A stretch of DNA of 6,300 nucleotides from Salinivirga sp035268865 (GTDB lineage: Bacteria; Bacteroidota; Bacteroidia; Bacteroidales; Salinivirgaceae): NCBI RefSeq assembly GCF_035268865.1, contig NZ_DATFKB010000028.1:1-6300 (forward strand). The letters run 5' to 3'. Position numbers and translations under genes: made by a program. Below the pieces are notes generated by a model. It saw nothing but the letters and a program-made list of their open reading frames with translations. It did no database searches and was not told the DNA's origin. Shown here in pieces: positions 1-4,963 of this stretch; the first letter of the stretch is position 1, and every line of letters starts with the position of its first letter.

Positions 1-82
1 TATTTAATTATAAACCTGAAATCTGAAACCACTTTTCTTCGCCCTGAAAGGGCAACTTATTTCAACCCACGGGCAGCGCCCT
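1..82. repeat. Repeat module A, copy 1 (hairpin-rich)
   Basis: This AT-rich lead is followed by two small hairpins. One is GCCCT-GAA-AGGGC at 41-53. The other is CCCA-c-GGGC (66-74) pairing with GCCC-TGGG (78-85) around loop AGC. The TGGG arm, with the next T, can instead pair with ACCCA at 94-98, so two hairpins compete for the same arm. The module leads directly into an R element. Similar palindromes are, from memory, scattered through many Bacteroidota genomes, but I cannot confirm a match. Confidence 0.75.
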
Positions 83-105
83 GGGTATATCAAACCCACA
101 AAAAA

Positions 106-154
106 TCGCCGCGTTTGACAGAAATTACCTCCATTAAACCACTTCATCGGCGAA
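106..154. repeat. R element 1 (subtype 1, ~50 bp with inverted ends)
   Basis: The 49-bp element begins TCGCCGCG and ends CATCGGCGAA, so the ends form a 6-bp inverted repeat (TCGCCG/CGGCGA). The interior carries TGACA, then ATTAC, TCCA and TAAA blocks that recur in every R copy. It also pairs with R2 in a nested way: TCGCCGCG (106-113) is the reverse complement of 291-298, and CATCGGCGAAA (145-155) is the reverse complement of 250-260. Confidence 0.8.
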
Positions 155-160
155 AGTTAC

Positions 161-245
161 TACCAGAAAATAACACAAGCACATTTTCATGCGCCTAATA
201 ATTCCTGGAAATCCATAAGCAATCGTGGATTATGAACCTTCAATA
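161..245. repeat. Variable segment G between R1 and R2
   Basis: This segment between two R elements recurs at 6228-6300, where the first 74 or so bases differ at a single position (A at about 221 against T). It contains a 6-bp inverted repeat, AATCCA/TGGATT. The segment at the equivalent place in the next unit (736-830) is unrelated. Confidence 0.75.
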
Positions 246-250
246 CACAT

Positions 251-299
251 TTCGCCGATGACACTTTTATTACGTCCGGCAACAATCCGTCGCGGCGAA
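251..299. repeat. R element 2 (subtype 2)
   Basis: The element opens TTCGCCGATGACA and closes CGCGGCGAA, a 7-bp inverted repeat TTCGCCG/CGGCGAA. Its middle (about 274-290) differs from the other subtype-2 copies at 836-886 and 5928-5978, which share TCCAATAAAA and CCTCATCG. R2 is therefore the most diverged subtype-2 copy. Confidence 0.75.
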
Positions 300-385
300 T
301 TATCGCCTAATTACAATATTCTACCAACATGTCAGCCCTACGGGCTTTCCGTAGCATACTTTCATAACTATTAAAATAAACGAAA
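300..385. repeat. Tail segment after R2, with AGCCC-TAC-GGGCT hairpin
   Basis: This segment follows each subtype-2 R element (also at 887-971 and 5979-6064). It has a 5-bp stem with a TAC loop at 334-346 in a strongly conserved context (ACATGTC before, TTTCC after). It is not a good terminator, because only three T residues follow the stem. Confidence 0.7.
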
Positions 386-388
386 CGG

Positions 389-472
389 TTTTTAATTATA
401 AACTTGAAACCTGAAACCACTCTTCTTCGACCTGAAAGGGCAATTTATTTCAACCCACAAGCAACGCCCCGG
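389..472. repeat. Repeat module A, copy 2 (degenerate hairpins)
   Basis: This is the same module as at 1-82, but the first hairpin has lost its outer pairs (ACCTGAAAGGG), and the GGGC arm of the second has become AAGC, so its stem is broken. It runs into module E instead of an R element. A 24-bp stretch here (431-454) is repeated exactly at 618-641, on the far side of module E. Confidence 0.7.
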
Positions 473-599
473 GTTTGATAATGTGTTAGTTGGATAGTTC
501 TCTGAGTAGCTCTTTGCGCTGGCATTGTGTGAATCGAAGAGAACGGGACCCGCATCCCTAGCCGAAAGAACACAATTACTCAATCAAATAATTAACTTA
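473..599. repeat. Module E, copy 1
   Basis: This ~127-bp module is present again at 1058-1187 with about eight substitutions. It contains a long-range 7-bp inverted repeat, GTTCTCT (497-503) and AGAGAAC (538-544), conserved in both copies. It is flanked by the exact 24-bp direct repeats 431-454 and 618-641. Reading frames through it are shifted between the copies by a one-base difference at the A/E junction (three G against two), so it does not look like maintained coding sequence. Confidence 0.75.
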
Positions 600-613
600 A
601 TCATTTTACCTCC

Positions 614-657
614 ACGCCCTGAAAGGGCAATTTATTTCAACGAACGGACAGCGCCCT
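614..657. repeat. Repeat module A, partial copy 3
   Basis: This truncated module A starts at the first hairpin (GCCCT-GAA-AGGGC, 616-628) and lacks the AT-rich lead. Its second hairpin is damaged (GAACGGAC instead of CCCACGGGC). Bases 618-641 are identical to 431-454, including a T where other A copies have C (CAATTTATT against CAACTTATT), linking it to copy 2. Confidence 0.7.
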
Positions 658-680
658 GGGTATATCAAACCCACAAAAAA

Positions 681-729
681 TCGCCGCGTTTGACAGAAAT
701 TACCTCCATTAAACCACCTCAGCGGCGAA
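681..729. repeat. R element 3 (subtype 1)
   Basis: The ends are TCGCCGCG and GCGGCGAA, and the interior TGACA, ATTACC and TCCATTAAACC matches R1 and R6 almost exactly. Near its right end, CAGCGG replaces the CATCGG of R1. Confidence 0.8.
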
Positions 730-735
730 AATTAC

Positions 736-830
736 GATACTAAAGAACAACGCAAAAAGCTTTTTGCACACATTGCATTTCGTGGCATCACGATAGCTGT
801 CAAGGATTGCGTAAAAATCTCCAATCATTG
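736..830. other. Variable segment X between R3 and R4
   Basis: This sequence takes the place that segment G occupies in the other units, but has no visible similarity to it. It contains a perfect 16-bp palindrome, GCAAAAAGCTTTTTGC (752-767), and a small hairpin CGTG-GCAT-CACG. It has no plausible open frame of its own. Confidence 0.6.
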
Positions 831-835
831 CATAT

Positions 836-886
836 TTCGCCGATGACACTTTTATTACATCCAATAAAAAACCTCATCGCGGCGAA
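836..886. repeat. R element 4 (subtype 2)
   Basis: This 51-bp copy has TTCGCCG/CGGCGAA ends. It shares TGACA, ATTACATCCAATAAAA and CCTCATCGCGG with R5 (5928-5978). The tail at 887-971, with hairpin 921-933, follows it. Confidence 0.8.
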
Positions 887-975
887 TTATCGCTTAATTA
901 CAATATTCTACCAACATGTCAGCCCTACGGGCTTTCCATAGCATACTTTCATAACTATTAAAATAAACGAAAATG

Positions 976-1057
976 TATTTAATTATAAACTTGAAACCTG
1001 AAACCACTTTTCTTCGCCCTGAAAGGGCAACTTATTTCAACCCACGAGCAACGCCCC
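976..1057. repeat. Repeat module A, copy 4
   Basis: This copy has an intact first hairpin (1016-1028). The second is weakened, with GAGC in place of GGGC. Like copy 2 at 389-472, it runs into module E. Confidence 0.7.
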
Positions 1058-1187
1058 GGTTTGATAATGCGTTTGTTGGATAGTTCTCTGAGTAGCTCTT
1101 TGCGCTGGTATTGTGAGAATCGAAGAGAACGGGAACCGCATCCCTAACCGAAAGAACACAATTATTCAATCAACTAATTAACTTTAC
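1058..1187. repeat. Module E, copy 2
   Basis: This is about 94 percent identical by eye to 473-599. The GTTCTCT (1083-1089) / AGAGAAC (1124-1130) inverted repeat is kept. It is not followed by a full A copy. The text around 1199-1213 (CCACGCC then AACCCGGGC) could be an A remnant from which the first hairpin was lost, but that is a guess. Confidence 0.7.
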
Positions 1188-1281
1188 CTCTCGTCCATCC
1201 ACGCCAACCCGGGCTTACTATTATCATCAATCACTCCTATAATTAAAAAATATTTTCTTTCGTATCATCTTCAAAGATTGT

Positions 1282-1289
1282 TATCTTTA
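1282..1289 (+). promoter_or_regulatory. Possible housekeeping -7 element for the kinase gene
   Basis: TATCTTTA matches seven of eight positions of the Bacteroidota housekeeping -7 consensus TAnnTTTG and lies 25 bases before the start codon. The -33 region about 20 bases upstream has only a weak TTTCG. No ribosome binding site is evident, which is usual for this phylum. The call rests on a short, degenerate match in AT-rich DNA. Confidence 0.25.
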
Positions 1290-1314
1290 TTCTCTATTAT
1301 CGCACCCATTTTCT

Positions 1315-2940
1315 ATGAGAAACCAATACCACATTTTATGCCTTGTGTGCCTGGCAATAGCTCTTCTTATGAAGAGTAATACAACTTTGGCAGCAACACA
1401 AAAAGGTCCCCTGCAAAAAGAAACCATTATCGTTGGTGGCGATTATGATTACAAACCTTACACCTACCTTGATAATAACGGCGAAGCCCGGGGCCTGGAT
1501 GTAGAGATAATAAAACAAATAGCTAAAGCCTATGGCTTTAAAGTAGAGTTCCGTTTTACAGAATGGGAAGAAGCTCTCAACAATCTGAAAACCGGTAAAG
1601 TTGACTTACTACTGGCCACGCTTTACACCGATGTAAGAGATTCTATTTTTGATTTTACAATTCCATACAATGAAGACCATTACGATATAATCGTACGAAA
1701 AAACAGCCCGATAGAAGAAATCGGTGATCTTGCAAACAAACAGATTATTTCATTAAAGGGAGATGCATCTATCAGCCGTTTTATTGAACCGATGGCGCTT
1801 TATAAAAACACCACTGAGGTAGGCTCTTTACCCAAAGCCATTCGATTGTTATCAGAGGGCAATGGCGATGCCGTGTTAGCGCCCTATTCAATTGCCATGC
1901 AAACTATTGATGATACCAACATTAAAAATCTCAAGCCGATTGGATATTCTATTATGCCCATTTTGTACCGGTTTGCCGTAAAAAACGGCGACACTGAACT
2001 CCTTTCAGTTTTAAACGACGGAATTGATGAGCTGAAGGCTACCGGCATAAAAGAGAAGCTGCAAAACGATTGGAAAATTTATCAGCGTAAACAGATATCG
2101 GTAATAAGAGTTCTCCGGTACATTGGCATTGGTCTTATCCCTATTATCATCCTGATTATTATACTGGTTATTTGGACCCGAATGCTCAGAAAAAGGGTCG
2201 CCGAAAAAACAAAAAGCCTCCAGGAAAAAACCGATTCGCTTGAGGCCATGGTTAAAACAAAAGACAAACTTTTCTCTATTATTGCTCATGACCTGAAAGC
2301 TCCTTTCAATAGTATTCTGGGCCTATCGGACTTACTGCAGGAAGATGATGACAGTAATGATATTGAACACTCTAAATACCTGGCAAAACATATACACACA
2401 TCGGCTAAAAACACCTTAAATTTACTTGAAAACTTACTGAGTTGGGCCAAAATGCAAACTGGCCAGATGAACTTTAATCCTGAAACACTGCTTTTACAAG
2501 ACATTACCAATAATGTTGCAGACATCCTCAGTGCCTCGGCAAAAATTAAAAACATCTCCATCGAGCAAAGCATTAACAATGACATACAAATATTTGCTGA
2601 CAGAAACATGCTCAAGTCAATACTTTACAACCTTGTAAGTAACGCGATAAAATTCACACCCCAAAATGGCACTGTCAATATCAATGCAGGACAAACAAAC
2701 ACATCAACACAAATAAAAATAACCGATAATGGTGTGGGAATCAGCCCTAAAAACCAGCAAAACCTCTTTAGCTTAAGCTCAGGCACAACCTCCAGAGGAA
2801 CAGAAAAAGAGAAAGGCAGCGGTCTGGGACTTATTTTGTGTAAAGAATTCATCGACCAACATAAAGGTCAAATTCATGTGGAAAGCGAAGAAAATATTGG
2901 CACCACTTTTACCATTGTATTACCATTCCCCAAAAGTTAG
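1315..2940 (+). CDS. Membrane sensor histidine kinase with periplasmic solute-binding (SBP_bac_3-like) domain
   Basis: This 541-residue inner-membrane sensor should detect a small periplasmic ligand and autophosphorylate. An N-terminal signal peptide (cleavage likely after TLA, residue 26) precedes a family-3 solute-binding domain (about 36-258). That domain carries the TLYTDVRDSIFDF block, whose R108 corresponds to the arginine that holds the ligand carboxylate in amino-acid-binding relatives. A transmembrane helix (about 267-288) and a short coiled coil (about 290-318) follow. The dimerization/phosphoacceptor helix has SIIAHDLKAP, with H325. The ATPase domain shows an N box (N439, N443), G1 DNGVGIS (471-477) and G2 GSGLGL (501-506). 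There is no HAMP, PAS or receiver domain, so it resembles a minimal BvgS/EvgS sensor half. The aspartate that normally binds the ligand amino group appears to be P190 (VLAPY), so the ligand may not be an amino acid. No response regulator lies in the window. Domain calls are firm; ligand and partner are unknown. Confidence 0.93.
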   Translation: MRNQYHILCLVCLAIALLMKSNTTLAATQKGPLQKETIIVGGDYDYKPYTYLDNNGEARGLDVEIIKQIAKAYGFKVEFRFTEWEEALNNLKTGKVDLLLATLYTDVRDSIFDFTIPYNEDHYDIIVRKNSPIEEIGDLANKQIISLKGDASISRFIEPMALYKNTTEVGSLPKAIRLLSEGNGDAVLAPYSIAMQTIDDTNIKNLKPIGYSIMPILYRFAVKNGDTELLSVLNDGIDELKATGIKEKLQNDWKIYQRKQISVIRVLRYIGIGLIPIIILIIILVIWTRMLRKRVAEKTKSLQEKTDSLEAMVKTKDKLFSIIAHDLKAPFNSILGLSDLLQEDDDSNDIEHSKYLAKHIHTSAKNTLNLLENLLSWAKMQTGQMNFNPETLLLQDITNNVADILSASAKIKNISIEQSINNDIQIFADRNMLKSILYNLVSNAIKFTPQNGTVNINAGQTNTSTQIKITDNGVGISPKNQQNLFSLSSGTTSRGTEKEKGSGLGLILCKEFIDQHKGQIHVESEENIGTTFTIVLPFPKS

Positions 2941-3142
2941 CCCCGGCGCTCGGCAAATGAAACAAAATGTCACTGCAGTAGTAACTCCAGCGGTTCAGCA
3001 AATTGAAATTATACCCATAATGGTTTAATCAAAACCACTTAGCCGCTTTTGAGGGTTTTGCGAATAAAACCATTCACAGAAGAAGCTTCTCCGGAATTGC
3101 CCGAAAGGCATTACCAAATCAAAAGAAATTAAAAATTTTCTT
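2941..3142. other. Intergenic region between kinase and sigma genes
   Basis: No gene is visible here. Two weak inverted repeats occur: TGGTTT (3021-3026) with AAACCA (3032-3037), and GGTTTT (3054-3059) with AAAACC (3066-3071). Neither is followed by a T tract, so neither is a convincing terminator for the kinase gene. A 4-bp hairpin TGCC-cgaaa-GGCA lies near 3098-3111. None of the flanking repeat modules is present. Confidence 0.5.
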
Positions 3143-3170
3143 GTAACTTTTGCGAAACATCATCGTCATA
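3143..3170 (+). promoter_or_regulatory. ECF-type promoter of the sigma/anti-sigma operon
   Basis: GTAAC (3143-3147), a 16-base spacer and CGTCATA (3164-3170) match the general ECF layout (AAC-type -35, CGTC-type -10, 16-17 bases apart). The element ends 20 bases before the sigma start codon, implying a very short leader. A nearly matching element with the same spacing precedes the barrel gene at 4910-4937. Autoregulation by the encoded sigma factor is inferred from this and from the common habit of ECF genes. Confidence 0.65.
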
Positions 3171-3190
3171 CAACCGGAAAAGCTGACACC

Positions 3191-3676
3191 ATGACCACAG
3201 AGGAATACAATCAGAGCGTTGATGAGTACAGTGATGCCGTGTATCGGTTCATGCTCAAAAACACGCAAAACGAAGAGCTTGCAAAGGACATTGTGCAGGA
3301 GTCGTTTACCAAAATGTGGATAAAAAGGAAAGAAATTGATGGCAAAAAAGCCCGATCGTACCTTTTTTCTACTGCATATCATCAAATGATTGATGTGTAC
3401 CGCAAAGAAAACAGAAAAGACGACTTCGAAACAGTGCAGGAGCAAAATTACGCGCACGACGACCAGTACTCCGACCTGAGCGAAGTGCTGAGTGAAGCAG
3501 TTAAAAAACTGCCTGAAATACAGCGTTCGGTTTTAATGCTACGCGATTATGAAGGCTACTCCTACCAGGAAATAGGAGAAATAACCAAACTCAACGAATC
3601 GCAAGTTAAAGTATACATATACCGGGCGAGATTGTATCTGAAGAAATATATTGGTGCAATGGAAAATGTAATATAA
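3191..3676 (+). CDS. ECF-family RNA polymerase sigma factor
   Basis: This 161-residue protein has the usual two-domain ECF build. Sigma region 2 spans about 8-76, with the core-binding stretch AKDIVQESFTKMW and the -10-recognition helix RSYLFSTAYHQMIDVYRKE. An acidic linker (about 77-96) leads to sigma region 4 (about 97-153). Region 4 has LPEIQRSVLMLRDYEGYSYQEIGEI and a helix-turn-helix ending in SQVKVYIYRARLYLKKY, which should read the -35 element. The protein directs core RNA polymerase to a small set of promoters. The ATG at 3191 gives the full region 2 and lies just downstream of an ECF-like promoter. Its stop codon overlaps the next ATG by one base (TAATG), so translation with the anti-sigma gene is probably coupled. 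Subfamily and regulon cannot be named from sequence alone. Confidence 0.94.
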   Translation: MTTEEYNQSVDEYSDAVYRFMLKNTQNEELAKDIVQESFTKMWIKRKEIDGKKARSYLFSTAYHQMIDVYRKENRKDDFETVQEQNYAHDDQYSDLSEVLSEAVKKLPEIQRSVLMLRDYEGYSYQEIGEITKLNESQVKVYIYRARLYLKKYIGAMENVI

Positions 3677-4908
3677 TGATGAAGATTAACCGAAATAACT
3701 ACGAAATCTATATAATCGACTACCTCGATGGTCAACTTTCAGAGGCAGCTGAGCAAAAGCTTATGCAATTTCTGGAGCAAAACCCTGACCTGAAAGAGGA
3801 GTTGGAACTTATACAGAACACTTCGCTTCTGGATTCAGATGTGGTTTTTGAAGGTAAAAATGCCCTCAAAAAAAACCTGGAGGATGAGCCCATCAATGAT
3901 GAGAACATTGACGAATGGTGTATTGCTGCAATGGAAGAAGATTTATCGCCGGCAGGAAAAACAAAATTTGCCAATGAACTGGAAACCCGCCCGGCATTTA
4001 AAAAAATTTTTGCCAACTATTTAAAAACAAGACTCGAAGCCGAAGAAATTCCATTTCCCGGTGCCAAACCCTGGCAGCTCCCAAACTTTGAAAGCAAACC
4101 TGCTTTTGAAGACGCAGATTACTGGATTATTGCAGCGCTTGAGAATGATCTGACATTGGCACAACGCAATGAGTGGGATAAATTTAAAAAACAAATTAAA
4201 GGCATTGATGAACTGGAAAAAAGTTATCTCGAAACCAAATTAATTCCTGAACAGGTGCTTTATCCAGACAAGCATAAACTCAGAAAGCAGAAAAGTAAAA
4301 TGCGTTACCTCTATCCGCTTTCGGGTGTGGCAGCAGCAGCCGCGTTATTCTATTTTTTCATCAGTATCGCCAATATCAACGAAAATGCATATAAAGGATA
4401 TAATAAAAATGTAGCGCAAATAGAACAGCAAACTAAAGATGGAAAATATCCTAACCCGGCATTCATCAATCCGGCTATAAAAACACACATGATGAAGACG
4501 ATTGTGCACTTTTCAGAAGCGCAAAAAGAAAACAAAGACAAAATAAAGGAACTAAAACCACAAAAAATAAAACAAAAATTTGCCACACTAGAGCCGGTGC
4601 CAATAAGGCAAGCCGAAATAGAAAGTTTTGAAGACAAAAAAATACCCGAGCCACAAATGCAAACTGAAGTAATATCGGCTGACGAGGTTATGGAAAAAAT
4701 GTATGCTCAGAATAGTCAACCATCATTTAATGTAAAACCAGAAAATAAACTTACGCTTTTTAAAGCAGCACAAAAAGGCGTTGAAGCAGTGAACAATAAA
4801 GTAGGCACAAAAATGGATCTACAGGCCCAGTATGATGAGCGAGGGAAACGAAAAAAAGTACAATTTTCAACAAAGCTTTTTTCCATTACCAGAACCGTCA
4901 ACAAATAA
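3676..4908 (+). CDS. Membrane anti-sigma-like protein with three N-terminal 69-residue repeats
   Basis: This 410-residue protein starts inside the stop codon of the sigma gene. That position, and the N-terminal YLDGQLSEAAEQKL...LEQNPDLKEEL helix pattern common in zinc-less Bacteroidota anti-sigma factors, make it the likely partner that sequesters the sigma factor at the inner membrane. No zinc-binding HxxxCxxC motif is present. The cytoplasmic part holds three ungapped modules at 69-residue period: L21/L90/L159, T49/T118/T187 and F58/F127/Y196 align. A transmembrane helix at about 211-231 is followed by a ~180-residue, lysine- and glutamine-rich periplasmic domain of no family I recognise. 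A second ATG three bases downstream (3679) could also serve as the start. It could instead activate the sigma factor; the role is inferred from context and topology. Confidence 0.85.
   Translation: MMKINRNNYEIYIIDYLDGQLSEAAEQKLMQFLEQNPDLKEELELIQNTSLLDSDVVFEGKNALKKNLEDEPINDENIDEWCIAAMEEDLSPAGKTKFANELETRPAFKKIFANYLKTRLEAEEIPFPGAKPWQLPNFESKPAFEDADYWIIAALENDLTLAQRNEWDKFKKQIKGIDELEKSYLETKLIPEQVLYPDKHKLRKQKSKMRYLYPLSGVAAAAALFYFFISIANINENAYKGYNKNVAQIEQQTKDGKYPNPAFINPAIKTHMMKTIVHFSEAQKENKDKIKELKPQKIKQKFATLEPVPIRQAEIESFEDKKIPEPQMQTEVISADEVMEKMYAQNSQPSFNVKPENKLTLFKAAQKGVEAVNNKVGTKMDLQAQYDERGKRKKVQFSTKLFSITRTVNK
3697..3903 (+). repeat. Anti-sigma module, repeat 1 (residues 8-76)
   Basis: This is the first of three protein-level repeats. 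Key positions are Y12, I14, L17, D18, L21, P37, T49, F58 and K61. It keeps the canonical YLDGQLS form seen in other anti-sigma N termini, so it is the best candidate for the actual sigma-binding copy. Confidence 0.7.
3904..4110 (+). repeat. Anti-sigma module, repeat 2 (residues 77-145)
   Basis: The equivalents of the repeat 1 positions are W81, I83, M86, E87, L90, P106, T118 and F127, each exactly 69 residues on. The signature reads AAMEEDLS instead of DYLDGQLS. DNA similarity between modules is low, so the duplication is old. Confidence 0.7.
4111..4290 (+). repeat. Anti-sigma module, repeat 3 (residues 146-205)
   Basis: The equivalents are W150, I152, L155, E156, L159, T187, Y196 and K199, again at exactly 69 residues. 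It reads AALENDLT and is closer to repeat 2 than to repeat 1. It ends just before the basic stretch (KLRKQKSK) that precedes the transmembrane helix. Confidence 0.7.
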
Positions 4909-4909
4909 C

Positions 4910-4937
4910 GTAACATTTTAAACATATGTTCGCCATA
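4910..4937 (+). promoter_or_regulatory. Second ECF-type promoter, upstream of the barrel gene
   Basis: GTAAC (4910-4914), exactly 16 bases, then CGCCATA (4931-4937). It differs from the sigma-gene promoter only by T to C in the CGTC part, and both continue CATAC. It begins two bases after the anti-sigma stop codon and lies 26 bases before the barrel ATG. The barrel gene may therefore be transcribed both by read-through and from this site. Function is inferred from the match. Confidence 0.55.
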
Positions 4938-4963
4938 CGCATGAACCAATAAAAATAACCAAA

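Larger units (their letters stand above)
1..1187. repeat. Left composite repeat block, non-coding
   Basis: This block of about 1.2 kb has no convincing gene. It is a mosaic of modules in the same orientation. The order is A (1-82), R1 (106-154), variable segment G (161-245), R2 (251-299), a tail with hairpin AGCCC-TAC-GGGCT (334-346), A (389-472), E (473-599), partial A (614-657), R3 (681-729), a different variable segment X (736-830), R4 (836-886), the tail again (hairpin 921-933), A (976-1057) and E (1058-1187). Matching modules lie about 584-586 bp apart within the block (R2 to R4, A to A, E to E), so part of it is an imperfect tandem duplication. The window opens inside a repeat, so the block probably extends to the left. 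No transposase, integrase or cas gene is visible. Module names are mine; the family is not one I can name. Confidence 0.9.

Noticed and set aside
334..346. AGCCC-TAC-GGGCT hairpin as a terminator
   Set aside because: The stem is short, only three T residues follow, and it recurs inside each repeat unit far from any gene end.
392..583. Minus-strand frame across module A and module E
   Set aside because: The second copy of the A/E junction (about 1056-1060) differs by one base and breaks the frame, and most differences between the copies alter residues. No start signal or homologous family is recognisable.
1..1187. CRISPR array
   Set aside because: R elements are ~50 bp, irregularly spaced (about 96 to 381 bases) and occur in two subtypes, the intervals include conserved modules, and no cas gene is present.
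2286..2615. Minus-strand frame of about 109 residues inside the kinase gene
   Set aside because: It lies entirely opposite the conserved H-box and N-box regions of the kinase and has no recognisable features. It is a shadow of the real gene.
3021..3071. Terminator for the kinase gene
   Set aside because: The two dyads are only 6 bp, AT-rich at the base, and lack a T tract on either strand.
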